From: Pseudisothecium myosuroides
Taxonomy: Eukaryota; Streptophyta; Bryopsida; Hypnales; Lembophyllaceae
Assembly (NCBI GenBank): GCA_951799445.1
Contig: OX637293.1
Span: 25,482,001 to 25,546,000 of the forward strand
DNA: 64,000 nt
Reading direction: 5' to 3'
Shown piece after piece: positions 38,601-51,113 of the stretch. The notes under the pieces are model-generated. The model did no database searches and was not told the origin of the DNA. It saw nothing but the letters and a program-made list of their open reading frames with translations. The position numbers were made by a program, and so were the translations under genes. Position 1 is the first letter of the stretch. Each line of letters starts with the position of its first letter.

Positions 38601-39829
38601 CGTTCACATGATGAAATGGCAGCCAAACCATATTGACCCCAAATATTAGTCAGGTAAACCTTGCTCAAGAGCTCCAATGACTCACTTTCTGGACTGCCGC
38701 GTTAATAGCTGCCTTCTGACCAACACCGACAGTGAATGTCAAAAGGTACTTCGGCCTTTTTGGTAGATCCTGCAAAGAATAGTTTTGGTATCAAACAGTC
38801 ATCTCTGCAGAATTTTTTTTTTCTGTGTCATCTGCCATCTGCCATCTGCCACTTCGTCGAAACATTCCAGCAAATAACATATGTGACGGTAATGCCTACA
38901 ACGTAAGCTGTACATACAGAAATGTATCACATGAATATATATTACGTCACGAGATGCTCGTCCTGTCTAGCACAAATAACCTCATCCCTAGTTTTCACCT
39001 CTTCAGGTTTTCCCCATAGCCTACGAGGAAAGAGATCGGATTCAACATGGATGATGCCAGGTGGAAGGGACTCCGTTCCTTGGGGTCTATCCTTAGTGCA
39101 TGTAGTCGCTTCCGCTTCCATTTCCTGTCATCCACATTTGTCATAACAGGAAATAAGATTATGCTAGAGTGTGAGCAGTGGTTGCAGCCTGCATCCCCGA
39201 GCGGTTACTGCTTACTATATGGACAACTTCACATTGAGTTTCATTGAAAAAATAGACCGAGTTACTCTCAATATTGGGAAAACAGATCCTTGTTAATGTA
39301 ATACTAAAAGAGACCAGAATAGCTTCAATCATGTAAAATGAACGGTGGCACAATCAGCAAATACGTGCTCTACGAAGCAAGCACGACCAAATGTTACGTT
39401 TGAAAAGTTACATCTAAACACAGGCAGCCATCAAAACAACAAGAGCGACAGAATGAAATATTTTACCTTGGGAGCAGCAGGTCGATAATCGAAGTACTGC
39501 GGTAGCTGGGTTTGACTTGACCGAGAACTAATATTTGTAGAAATTCCGTACTGCACAACGTCTTCTTAGCTTTAACACGATTATCACGTTCCGACAATGC
39601 GCTCAAATTAAAGGTATCAAAGGCAGCCATTACAAGAGAGGAAAAAAGCAACTGTACAGCTCAATCAGAACCCCCCTCTTGGAAAAAAGCCGAGAGCAGT
39701 CCTAAATAATTCATTAAATACTAAAATTAACGGAAGTCAGGCTACTCGAAACTTTACCGATATATAAAACATGCTGAGAAATGCACCAATGAGTCCACCT
39801 GTTACAGCAACTATAATGAACTTCATCAT
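35700..39829 (-). CDS. DUF707 family protein, putative type II Golgi membrane protein, 13 exons
   Basis: Exons on the minus strand: 39829-39758 (exon opens at 39866), 39550-39467, 39124-38999, 38769-38686, 38257-38142, 37958-37857, 37694-37581, 37263-37207, 37087-37021, 36912-36859, 36728-36654, 35948-35913, 35798-35700. All phases agree, giving about 361 residues, near the family's usual size. Residues 1-24 (MMKFIIVAVTGGLIG...) form a membrane anchor. DUF707 hallmarks follow: PKYLLTFTVGVGQ, EWQILLFHYDG, YEYIFIWDEDLDL, HPGWCPDPHKPPCAGFVEIM, NDLVHGWGLDF, WIIHVGVPSLGNQ. WDEDL is DxD-like, as in glycosyltransferases, but no reaction is established for the family. The first exon continues 5' of ATG 39829 in frame from an acceptor at 39867, so an upstream exon, coding or leader, exists. 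Conserved features are intact. Confidence 0.9.
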
Positions 39830-39939
39830 TTCCCTGGGTTTGGAGGGAGCCACAGCTATCCCTCCACTGAAACCAACACAGCGAGAATCAAAGAGTATTA
39901 GATAGACAAAACAGAAATTCCCGGATAATTTTGGGACAG

Positions 39940-41700
39940 CACATCAACTATCAATGCAGGTGATATAACATTCTTGAGTAGAGTTGACTTGCATCCTTTC
40001 TACTACAGACACCAAAATCAAAGACAAAAAAATCAATAAAATAATGTGAGAACTTGTGTGGCCCCTAGACTATGCAAATTTAAAAATTATGGGACAGATT
40101 TGGCAACTTTAGAATTATGTGGCAGGTATTCCGGGACTGCAACTTTAGAACCAGGTGAACCATGGTTCATGAAATAGGAAATTCGCTTTCAGCACATCAA
40201 CAGAAGTGCCCCAATGCCTTAAAAGAAAGTAAATCTCACTGAATACCCTGATTCACTACTCAAACACTACTACACTAAGCCTGCGTACGCGTCAAAAGCA
40301 CTCTCACCTCTTCATACTGACAAGCGCCAACGAGATCGTTGTTCCAAAGCCTCAAGTCCAGTTTCCTTCCGAGCAAACGCGCGCAGTAGCGTCAAGATCA
40401 CCTATCACCTGCATCACAAGCATGAGCTCTATCACTGCTTTGTACAGCACTTGCTTAAAAGTCACGACCTAATGCAACAAACACTACAAAACTCTTGCAT
40501 TCTTGGAATTCACTCACATGTCCTACATTCAGCACCAACAGCAGGTTGCTGAGCTCCGGAAGAAAGGCGAGAAAAAAAATATCAAAATTTTGGATGCATT
40601 GTCCCGCTCATTGCCTAAAATCCAGCAATGCACTTGCTTTGGGGTCTGGCAGTAGCACCATCAGAGCTTACACATCATAGAGGCGCGCCTACATTGCAAG
40701 ATTCAAGAACTAACAAACCCTATCACGTGGTTCAAAAGAAGCTCAAAATTGAACAAACGCTCTTGGCGTGCCCGCGTCCAAGCTTACGATTATTACGCAC
40801 CTCGAAAGCTCACTTACTGATCGAACCAAACCACCTTTCACTAACCCTAAAACTCATCAACGAACTCGCTCACGTCACGTCCTTGCTCACCGCCTAATAA
40901 CGTAAGCTCAAAGCCTCTGATCGGCATTCCTCAGTCTCTCTAAGGACCCCCAAACCAAGCGACTGAGTGCGTCTTCCTTCGCAGTGGATTCCAGAAACCG
41001 AAAAAGCCAGGTCAAGACGAGTGTCAACAGCCGCGGGCAGGCTAGTGGCGAAGGAGCGTCCAGCTACTATTGACCTCAAATCACTCACTCATGCAAAACC
41101 CGGGCACAGAAGGCACGGATGATTGCTCATCATCGCACTGACTGACCCACCACCAATCCAACCGACGCGCTCCGTCAAAACCCTAAAACCCAAAACTCGC
41201 CATTCGTCACAGACTCGAAAAGGACGTGTACGAAAGCCGGAATCGCAGCTTAAATTACTGTAACTCACGACAAATTGACAACTAACGCGTAGAACAACCA
41301 GAACCATCCTTACTAGCGCAAATTGTGCGAAGCATCTATCACAATCCTTTCTCCTACCTCGTGATGATCGCCGTGAGACGACTACTGTATTGACTCCCGT
41401 CTTCGCGTCAAGTACATTTGTCCAGATTCAGAAGCGCGCAATCGAGGAGCAAAAGCTTCTACAAGTCAGTTACTTGCAGGAATTCGTCCCTCACTGCATG
41501 AAATTCGATTTCGTTTCTGGAAATTTGAAATTTGAAATATATAGCCAACTTTTTTAGGTCTAGAAAATGCAGAGTCGCGGTCGCGGTGTTGATGTTGTGC
41601 GGATAGTCAAATTCTACTCGTGCTTGCTAATAGTGGGCGGCTAATCATGTGGCAGAATTCAAAAGAGACGGAGTGGAATGAGGCGATCTGAGTAAGCTTA
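39940..41700 (-). repeat. DUF707 upstream region, duplicated near CCMH
   Basis: This block directly upstream of the DUF707 gene matches 49211-50560. The copies share AATGCAGGTGAT, GTGTGGCCCCTAGACTATGC, TTCCGAGCAAACGCGCGCAG and GGAATTCACTCACATGTCC. It is GC-richer than its surroundings and contains a telo-box-like AAAACCCTAAAACCC at 41177-41191, so it probably includes promoter and leader of the DUF707 gene. No convincing coding exon was found. Confidence 0.7.
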
Positions 41701-41836
41701 GGGTAGGGGGTAGGGCACGAGCTTGGTGCCAGAAGCTTGGTGCCGGGACTCCGTATTGAAATGAATGTTCACAATTTTGTTGGAATTTTTTTGGAGCCAA
41801 TTTCATTGAACATACTGTACTGTGAAAAACGTAATT

Positions 41837-42250
41837 AAGGTAGAGCCACCCATAACCGACCAAACAAGCAATTCTGACATGATCTGGAGTAGTGCAAGGC
41901 AAAACAAATATTTTTGGAGGTGTATCAATAGAAATGACGGGCATTGCAAAAAAATTGGTAATTGAACTAAAATCACTATGAATTTTGGGAGGCAAAAAGT
42001 GCTCCGGGGACCCATGGCCAATGTCTAGACTCTTTCAATTATGATCATTTAAAAACTTTTTTCCTACTCATTATTTCCTACTTTCTTTCTCACAACTTGG
42101 GACATGTGTTGTGAACTTGTTAGTTCCAATCTTGAAAAGGAAAGAAAAATACATTCTAAGCTTAAAAAAAATTGGTGCAGCCTTGGTCGAAAATACCTAC
42201 ACCTATAGGTTGGATATGGGTCAGTAGTCGGGAATGGGGGGCTATACCTT
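41837..42250. mobile_element. TTAA-bounded TIR element, GGTAGAGCC family
   Basis: About 414 bp with ends AAGGTAGAGCCACCCATAAC and, read inward from the right, AAGGTATAGCCCCCCATTCC. TTAA lies at both borders (41835-41838 and 42249-42252). The right TTAA is also the left TTAA of element F. A degenerate copy lies at 19921-20346. Confidence 0.65.
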
Positions 42251-42469
42251 AACTCTTAAACATTGAGACGGACGTTTTGCGTCCGATGAATGACAGAGAA
42301 TCTCATGTGTAGGACAAAATTGCAAATATTCATCTTCGTAATTTTGTTGTGAAAAGGCTACAATAGTTTGACTTCCAATGAGTGCTTTTGTTATTTTTTA
42401 AGCCTATAACTCACAAGGTAACGAAAAGGGATGATTTCTAAGGTCACCCCTTTGTCTTTTAAGGGTTAA
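42249..42469. mobile_element. TTAA-bounded TIR element F, 221 bp
   Basis: Left end TTAACTCTTAAACATTG, right end, read inward, TTAACCCTTAAAAGAC. A perfect hairpin CGGACG-TTTTG-CGTCCG lies at 42269-42285, 16 nt inside the left TTAA. A second hairpin of element-G type (CCGTC-TCTATAT-GACGG) lies outside, at 42552-42568, perhaps part of a further decayed copy. Confidence 0.65.
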
Positions 42470-43784
42470 GAAAGTTTCCAAATTTTATATCACTCAAATC
42501 ATTGAAGAACATTCAATGTGTTTGTTAAAATCAAATTAGCCACAAGGAAGTCCGTCTCTATATGACGGCCTATTCAAAACAACCTTAAAAAACATGACAT
42601 TCAAAGTGGACAATCAAATTGGGACAGAAGTAGTAGCATTTATTAAAAGGGTTGGTTGGAGTTCAAATTTTCCATCTTGTTGGATAAATGTTCAAAATTT
42701 GTTCCATATTTCGTGGTTCACTATTTTGTGTTTCTCAATCTTTTGTAGTTAACTTAGATTTTTGTCTTGCAAAAATAAAATAAAATTTCCAATATTAAAT
42801 CACCTACAATACCTAATTACACCTAATTGTTCAAATTCACATTAAAGCATAATTTTTATTACTAAACTATGCAAAAATTATAGAAAAAAGTTTTCAATAT
42901 TACTGCTGTACAAAATGTAATAGATTAACATGAGAATCTAAAAAGATTGGATTCTATATATTCATTATAAGATTTCAAGAATAAATGTATAATCAATCAA
43001 CATTACAATATATTTTGGAAGCTACTACTATTAAATATAATGTTCTAAAAAAAACTCTCTTCTTGATGTTATTATATCTAGCTATGAATAAAATGTTGTA
43101 CACATGATTAGTTTGACTTGTATTAAATACCATCTTAGAATGAATTGTTACAAGTGTTCTAATGTCTAATGTATAAAACTCTTGTCGTGTAAAATTAATT
43201 CCAAACTATGAATAGAAGTGATGTTTTTTAAATTTAAATTCAAAAGAAAAAAACAAAGTCACAAATTTCAAAAAAATAAGAATTTAAATAACAATACAAG
43301 ACATTAAATGAAATATATATGTGTATATATATGCATTATAAATTGGAATCACTTACGAAAGATTTGGATTTACACTAAAGCTCAAAATTAGAAATATGAT
43401 TGTCAATTGTTAATTAGTCAACATTTACATCTCAATAATTAAAACAATTAACAAGAAAATAATAGAAAATATATAAACTAATAAGCATGAGGATTATAGC
43501 TTCTATCTCTTCAATTTTTGAAGTGCATATAACAATGGATTTCTTTTTCTTTAAGGTTATGACAAAAAATGATTACTCTCAACAACATCTACTAGGAGAT
43601 TATTTATTTTCTTCATTATCCCTTAATGGACAACTAAAATTTGGGTTTGCACCAAAAAAACATTCAAAAATACTCAAGCTCAAACAAATAAAACAAGAAA
43701 AATAATAAAAATAATACAAAACAATGATTTTCACATTAAAAAAATACGAATCATTGATTATATTTATGTCACTTGTTGTAATTC
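42470..43784. other. AT-rich intergenic, no gene seen
   Basis: Very AT-rich sequence. Apart from the stray hairpin at 42552-42568 I see no exon or complete element. Confidence 0.4.
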
Positions 43785-44235
43785 CATCTTAGAGCTGTTA
43801 ACAATTTAGTTTTTTGTTCAATCTCAGACTTGCTTCTACTTAACGCTTTTTTAAAGAATAAAAATCAAGTGTGTTTTCTTTGAAATGATTTTTTTTAAAT
43901 TTCAATTCAATTCTTCAAGATAATTTTTTATTTAATTTAGCAAGTGTAGTGTAAAAATTTTAAACTAAGAAGATTCAAAGCCTTAAATATAGATAAGCAA
44001 GGTGCAAAAAAAACGGTTTTCTTTACTTCAAATGCAAATATCCTGCAATCTACAATGCCAAAGTTTTTTAAATTTCTTCCACGCATTTGTATAACAATCT
44101 AGTGCAAGATCTTACAATTAGATATGCAAAAAAAACAATTTCTAAAGTTTTGTGCACTTTGCAATAAAAATGGCAATTTTGAGTGAAATTTGATGAATTT
44201 TTTTGATGAAAATTAGGAACTAAAGGGTTTAACTC
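43785..44235. repeat. decayed right half of a C/D-type TTAA element
   Basis: Matches 21955-22375 and the right part of element C (ATTCCATCTTAGAGCTG, then the shared block at about 44035-44145) and ends GGAACTAAAGGGTTTAA. The left end is missing. Confidence 0.5.
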
Positions 44236-44947
44236 AATTTTCTCATTTTTTCAAGAAAAATTAGGGCTTTGTATTGTTGAGCACAATTGTCAATGATTGT
44301 ATTGTAAGGAAGAGATATTAATTTTATTTATTTTTAATTACAGCAGAACTAGCAAAAGAAGAGACATTGCAAACACACAAAGTTCTATATTTCAATATTA
44401 GTAAACCCTTTCTGATATAAATATTATTGATGGAATAAATCAATAATTTTGTGATTAAAACTAACATTTTTTGATTCCCTTTTGATGATTTAGTTTTTCC
44501 TTACATAATGTCCGGACTTCTACTCAATATGTTATTTTAAAGAATAAAAAGAACAAAAATTAAGTTTTGCTTTAGAAATTTATTTAGCACACATTCAACT
44601 CAAACCTCCAGCATAAAATTTGATCCCTATTCTCATCTTGTAACAAAAAACTTCACATGTTTTCACATCTTGTAGTCTCTGCTTGTAATAATGTGCACAT
44701 TTAATTCTTGATTTGATTGCAAATCAATTTGGTTCTGTACAGATGCAATTTATCTTGAAAGGCATGAATTTTATGAGGTGTCGTGGAAAAACGTGGTGAA
44801 ATCAAATTTGTCCCTTGTTGACATCTTCTAAGCTTAACCTTTGTATCCCTTGACTTGTACCTACAACATTTCATTTGATCAAAATTTTGAATTTGTGTGG
44901 GTGCAATTAGTCAAAAATGCGGAAAACATTCATTGATTTCTAACAAA
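44236..44947. other. AT-rich intergenic, no gene seen
   Basis: No coding exon or element end recognised. Confidence 0.4.
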
Positions 44948-45505
44948 CTAGTATAGCCCTGTGTCGTTGCCACAACCAAAACAAAAGTAAAAGTCATTTT
45001 TTAAATAAAAAATAACTCAAAAACCCAAAACTTTCCCACCGTAGCTCCAAATGCCACAAAACAAAGCCCATGCACCCCTCCTTGTTGAGCGCTTCCCAAA
45101 GGTACCAAAAACGTGACCAATTGACACACGGTTCAATAGATACATAATTTAGTAGTTTTTAAGATCCCAAAATAACTCAAAAATACACAACTTTCCCACC
45201 ATAGGTCCAAATGCCACGAAAAAAGCCCCTGCATCCCTCCTTGCCGAGAGCTTTCCGACGGTACCAAGAACGCGACCAAAATCAAAGGAAAAGTAATTTC
45301 CTAATTTTTTGACCCATAAATACTTCGAAATTCAATAACTGCTGCGTCATAACTCCAAACGCAACGAAACCAAGCCCGTGCACCCCTCCTCGCCGAGGGC
45401 TTTCTGACGGTGCCAAGTACGAGGCCGAGGATGCACGGTCCGGGAAATTTCAACGTCGCAAACAAAACAAACAAAACAAACAAACACCCTATCTTAAGGT
45501 ATGGA
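44948..45505 (-). mobile_element. Helitron-like element, 558 bp
   Basis: Read on the minus strand it starts TCCATACCTTAAGATAGGG and ends GGCTATACTAG, with A before and T after, the Helitron insertion preference. A short stem TTG-TGG-CAA precedes the end. The interior has three tandem copies of a module with GGTACCGTCGGAAAGC and GGGTGCAYGGGCTT. It is the best-preserved relative of the array at 27515-29239. Confidence 0.6.
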
Positions 45506-46844
45506 TTATCATATACATTCATGTCTATAGGGTGGAAATGTAAAGCAAGTTGGTATTTAGGGTGAGGCTTATAGACACTAAACTTGACCAACTACATGTT
45601 AGATCATGAAGTTTAGATGTGACAAGTTTGTACACACAATTAATATGCACTAATCACATTATGAATTGGATTTATAGATCTTTCAAGATACATGAATGTA
45701 TAGAGGTGTTTGCAAGGGTGTTTGTGTTGTATATAGACATTGTTATGAGAAAGAAATTGACAAAAAATGCAAAAGAAACATAATCATGATAATTTTTTTG
45801 GTTCTAGTGGACTTTCAATGATGAAGAAAATATAGAGAAGAGACATGATTGGGTTTCATGTCAAAAGATGATTGTAAAAGGAAGCCACATTCTAAACTCC
45901 TATAATTATACAACTTTTAAAACAATGTGGTATATCAAAGTCAAATAATGTTTTGTTGCAGGAAAAAGATCCATGACATTTATTATAGATTTCCATACAT
46001 GTCTTTGATTTTTCAAATCTTGATCTTGATCCTATACCACTTGTATGTGGATATTCAAAGTTGTTTAATTCTTTGTAGAGCATTATATATTTGAAACAAA
46101 TATGAATTCAAAATTCACTAAAAATTATACAGAGCAATGGAGTACATGTATAATGTGCCATTTTCAGTTGCCAAGTGCATGCACTATTGAACAGTTCACA
46201 ATCACTTTTGAAAAAATTCCCGCACACTTGTAGCTCACTAAAATTGAACACTAAAATCTTGTTTCCATTTTTAAAATACACTTTATACAAACTATAATCT
46301 TCAAGATGCACAATCCAATAATTAAAAATATCTTATAGTAGACGTGTCTTTGGAATGTGTGTAGTTCTATATAGTTAAATGAACTAAACTATTTCATTTA
46401 TGAACAATAGTACAAGCACATTTCAAACAAAAGGTCTAAAATGTGGTCACTTCTTACAATAGCTTCCTAGACATTCCAATATGTTGTAATGCAAATTCAA
46501 TTGTAGTTTCTTTTGTGAGTAAGAATTGCATTTTTTTCATTCAAGATCTCATAGTAAGATAAATTTTTAAAGTTGAAAACATAGGGTTGCCTACACATAA
46601 CACTAGACTCACCTCAAATGTAACACCTTGAAGCACAAAGCACACATGTTAAATTTAATACTATGTTGGTGAAATTAAATATGTCTATCACACTTCAAGA
46701 TAATACTACAAATGACATATTATGTGTATCTCTTTTTGGTCAAGCATAATTTCTATTGGAATATATATATATATATATATATATAGGATATGCTTTGAAA
46801 AAATCAAAACCTCAAATGTTACATAGTTTTGTTGACAAACCACT
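45506..46844. other. AT-rich intergenic, no gene seen
   Basis: Contains a TA microsatellite at about 46762-46784. No exon recognised. Confidence 0.4.
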
Positions 46845-47058
46845 CCTCATTCTATTTAGTGTTGCTTTCAATATAAATTTATTTTGAACTACATATTTTT
46901 TTTTAAGTTGCAATTTTTTACAAAGATAGTTCAAGCAATAACCATATTGTAAAACTATAGTAAAGTAAAAATTTAAATGAAAATTTCTACAATGAAAAGA
47001 TATAGCCTAAAATAACTATCTTCTGGAAGCAACACTAAATAGAATGAAGAGTATAGTC
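46845..47058. repeat. short inverted repeat (MITE-like)
   Basis: CTCATTCTATTTAGTGTTGC at about 46846 is mirrored at 47025-47058 as GCAACACTAAATAGAATGAA. The arms are about 26 bp and the whole is about 214 bp. The superfamily is unclear. Confidence 0.5.
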
Positions 47059-48181
47059 ACCACGTTTTTTATGTTTCAACACTCATAACTTTAATTTATT
47101 GCTTAATTCAAGATGTGTTAACCCATAAATGCTCAATTATACATTGTATGGATGGTTGATGAACGTTTTGAAGAGTGCAACTCATACAATTCATAGTCAT
47201 TGAAACTTGAAAGAAAATCATGGAATATATCAATGGGAAGAAAAATGAATCCTCTACATGATCAATGACATAGAGATTTGGAGTTACAAATATTCATAAT
47301 GATATTTCTGAATGATTTTAGTATCTTTGGTTCAAGCATTTAGTGGTTAAATCTTGCAAAAGAACAGAAGAAAAGGAATTAACTATTATGCTTGCTTTGA
47401 ATGAGTATTTAGCAAACATACTCAGCAAGGCCGAGAAATGACTCGATTACAGTGTACAGCGCAGTACCATTTCAAAAATTAACAGAAAACAACTGATTAA
47501 AATTCAGTGGCCTGTAATAGAGATTCAACTGATAAAATTCAGTGGCCCAAAGAGATTCAACAAGTCATTCTCCATCTCTCACTCCAGTGTTTCATTTGTC
47601 CCCCCACCAACTTCACAAGCTGCGCAGAATTGCACTAAACGATCAAACAATGTAGAATCTCAAAAATAAACATCGCTTGCCCTTCGATCTCCGTGAGGCA
47701 AATGGAAAGGTCGCATGAAGAACAACATTCTGCACTGCCTACCTAAGAAAAATGAAGGTAGCTCAATCCACATGATGATTGCTAAAAATTCAATGGTTGA
47801 AGTGGTCAGATTCCATGCTCAACTCAAAAAATTAGATTTGCCCAGCTTACATAATACACCAACAAGCTAAATTCACCTACGCTGCGACCAGGTATCGTGG
47901 AAACCAGGTACTCGTTGAGCCTTGGAATTCAGAATCCTAAACCCTAAAATGCAGATGGAAATGGCATAATAGGTTCAATTTGTCCAGGAAGTACCTGCCC
48001 TTTGCCATAGATGGATCAGGGTCCCTCTCTACAGGCTTTAGGGACAAATGCATGTTGTAGTTTGAGAAATTTCGACATTCAACTTGTAAAAAATATATTT
48101 CAAGAGAGATTATGCACAAATGCCCTAGAGGGATAAGGCCGTAGAATTTGAGCATCTCCTGCGCATCTCCTGCGCCACCTA
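47059..48181. other. intergenic and 3' flank of CCMH
   Basis: No separate gene seen. 47937-48181 continues open in the alternative frame reached by an upstream CCMH splice acceptor (see findings). A phrase AAAATTCAGTGGCC is repeated at about 47495 and 47535. Confidence 0.4.
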
Positions 48182-48992
48182 CTAGAGCTTCCAAAGACGG
48201 GGCCAGGTCCAAGCTCTCCTCTGAGAAGGGGGCAATACGAGTGATTTGAGCATTCGGTGTTCGCTCGGGGAGAGGGGAATCCCTTCCAACAAAGCGTCTG
48301 CCATCCTTCCCACATCTCGCTGCTTCGCCCTTCCCCGATAAAACGTCGTTCCAGCTATCACTCCAATCACCGCCACCTGGCCCATTCCAATCAACCTACT
48401 TCAGTTCCAGTGCGACTTGAGGTAGAGGATACCAATTCTGTCAATTTAACATAAATAGGCTCCTTTGTTTCCGAATTACAGAGTTGTGGAGAGATCTTTC
48501 GAGCCAAATCTGTTGAGATCAAATATTTACCACTATGTAAAAATTCCTTATGCAATTTCAAAGTGGGAGGTTGCATTTGTCCTTGATCAAGAAAGAGTCT
48601 GGCTCAACTTACAGGACCTAACCACAGAATCGCCGTTTGAGCATCAAAAGCCGGAGAGTAGAGAATCGACTCGCCGTACTCCGTGGTCAGCTTTTCGTAA
48701 ATTTCCTTGTCGCTGCGGCCAGCTCGTATATCGTCTCGAATGACCTGCACACCACCAATCACGACAACTGAGCAACTAAAGCGCAAGAGAGGAGTGGATA
48801 AGAAAGAAGAAAGTTAGAAAAGGGATGAAGGTCGACCTTGCGAAGGCGTACGGCAATATCGGCGGCCGATTCTTCGATGGACTGGTGACCGCACTCGAGG
48901 CAACGCACGTTGTGAGAGATGTTGCGGGCGCGGGCTTCAACCTGCGCAGTTCGTACGCGATCTTCCACAGAAGGGGCTTCGCCATCTGCCAT
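48182..48992 (-). CDS. CCMH: cytochrome c-type biogenesis protein CcmH, mitochondrial
   Basis: Exons on the minus strand: 48992-48837, 48744-48613 and 48376-48182, all phase 0, giving 160 residues against about 159 in Arabidopsis CCMH. The protein sits in the mitochondrial inner membrane and takes part in reducing apocytochrome c thiols for heme attachment. Visible features: ARARNISHNVRCLECGHQSI with the redox RCxxC motif (residues about 22-40), DIRAGRSDKEIYEKL, ESILYSPAFDAQTAILWLGP, then a membrane segment VAVIGVIAGTTFY, and a C-terminal DALLEGIPLSPSE as in plant homologues. The exon 3 acceptor at 48377-48378 (GGCCAG) was chosen because it restores frame and family length; the nearer-looking TAG at 48396 would shift the frame. 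All key residues are intact. Confidence 0.92.
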
Positions 48993-49063
48993 TGCTGAGG
49001 CTCCTCACTCTGCAAGAATACGAGGGCGGTCGTTTTGCATGCTGGGAGTTAGTGAGTCCGTCC

Positions 49064-49072
49064 AAACCCTAA
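49064..49072. promoter_or_regulatory. telo-box in the CCMH leader/promoter
   Basis: AAACCCTAA lies about 75 nt upstream of the CCMH ATG. Telo-boxes are common near plant housekeeping gene starts; function here is inferred. Confidence 0.35.
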
Positions 49073-49210
49073 CAATTCCCTGAAGAATCAATAAATGCGA
49101 ATATATCGAGGTATGGAGAAGAAACAAGCATCTCCACCTACACAAAACCACATTTCCAATCTATCCAAGACGATATATATATATATATTTTTGGTCTAGA
49201 TGTAGAGGTT

Positions 49211-50560
49211 CACCTATTGACGTAATCTCAAACTCCTGATTGGCATTCGTCAGTCTCCGCGCATCCCAAACCAAACGATTGTGTGCATGTTCCTACACAA
49301 TAATCACGTTGTGCATCCCAGAAACTGAAAAAGCAAGGTCAAGAAGAGAGCAAGTAGTCAAGGCCAGGGGCAAAGGAGCAGCCAGCCATCAATGCAGGTG
49401 ATACAACATTCTTGAGTAAAGTTGGCTTGCATCCTTTCCTCTAAAGACACTAAAATCAAAGACAAAAAGAGACAAAAAAATCAATAAAATAATGTGAGAA
49501 CTTGTGTGGCCCCTAGACTATGCATATTTAAAAATTATGTGAGAGGTTTGGCAACTTTAGAATTACGTGGCAGGTATTCCGCGGTTGCAACTTTAGAACC
49601 AGGTGAACCATGATTCATGAAATAGGAAATTGGCTTTCAGCATATCAACAGAAGTGCCCCAATGCCTCAAAGAAAGTAATTCTCACTGAATACCATAATT
49701 CACTACTCAAACACTACTACACCAGGCCTGCGTACGCGTCAAAAGCACTCTCACCTGTTCATACTGACAAACGCCAGCGAGATCGTTGTTCCAAAGCCTC
49801 AAGTCCGGTTTCCTTCCGAGCAAACGCGCGCAGTAGCGTCAAGATCACCGATCAACTGCATCACAAACATAAGCTCTATGACTGCTATGTACAGCACTTG
49901 CTTAAAAAGTCACGACCTACTGCAACACACACTACGTAACTCTTGCATTCTGGGAATTCACTCACATGTCCTACTTTCAGCACTCTCAACAACAACAAAT
50001 TGCTGAGCTCACTTAATGATCGAACCGAACCTCCTTTCACTAACCCTAAAACTCAAAACTCGCCATCACAGGCTCGAAAAGGACGTACGAAACCCAGAAT
50101 CGCAGCTTTAAATTACTGTAACTCACGACAAATTGACAACTAACGCGTAGAACAACCAGAGCCATCCTTACTAGCACAAATTGTGCGAAGCATCTATCAC
50201 AGTCCTTTCTCCTACCTCGCGATGATCGTGAGACGACTATTGACTTCCGTCTTCGCGTCAAAGGACATTTGTCATGATTCAGAAGCGCGCAATTGAGGAG
50301 CCAAAGCTCCTACAAGCCAGGTACTTGCAGGAATTCGTTCCTGCATGAAATTCGATTTCGTTTCTGGAAAATCTGAGATCTCAACTTGATGGCGAACTTT
50401 TTTAGGTCTGGAAACTGATTGCAGAGTCAAATGCGGTGTTGCGCGAATTTGTCAAATTCTACTCGTGATTGCTAATAATGGGCGGCTAATTATGTGGCAG
50501 AATTCGAAAGAGACGGAGTGGAAAGTGGCGATCTGAGCAAGCCTAGGACAGGGCACGAGC
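49211..50560 (-). repeat. rearranged duplicate of the DUF707 upstream region
   Basis: 49390-49985 matches 39945-40545, 49985-50560 matches the parts around 40790-40870 and 41190-41730, and 49211-49385 matches 40890-41065. The order differs, so the copy has been rearranged. It has the same orientation and lies about 220 bp upstream of the CCMH start. Confidence 0.7.
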
Positions 50561-51113
50561 TTGGAGCCCGAAGCTCGAGTGCCGGCCTGCCCGGTCTCCC
50601 GGAAGCACAGAACGCTAAACCCGTCCCACGGAGTGCGTGCAGGGTGATATGATAAGAAGGCCCAGTGATGAACTAACTACGACTTCAGCTGAGAAAAGAA
50701 TTGTGCCTAACTGGAACGAGCAATGCTGCTTCAGTCGACGGCAACGAAACCCTAGAAATGCCGCAATTCCTCTGGAAAAAGAATGGAAGTGCAGCAAGAA
50801 CACTTCGCGACGACAACAAAAAAATTGAAGGCAGGGAAAATAGTGCCTGTATTGCGCAATGTGCAGGGGCACGAGCTCGCAGTGAGAAAGGCGAGCACTT
50901 CACGCCGCAGTTTCCACGACAAGCCTCCCCTGTCCGGAGCTGCTTCTTAAACACCTGCAAACTTCCTCTCCGTAAACCCTGCCGAACGACCACATTCCCC
51001 GGACGACTGAAGCAGAACTGCCTCCTCGCTTCGTGAATGCACCATGAAATCACTGGAACTCGGAAATCCTGTCTACTGTGGAAACACCCAAAACCGTCAA
51101 TATTAGGGGTATA
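50561..51113. other. GC-richer stretch, no gene assigned
   Basis: Open frames exist on both strands but none shows a family signature. A phrase CTAAACCCGTCCCACGGAG near 50612 has a relative at about 21345. Confidence 0.35.

Noticed and set aside
50615..51053. Overlapping frames of 85-122 codons near 50.6-51.0 kb
   Set aside because: They occur on both strands in GC-richer DNA with no family signature or splice partners.
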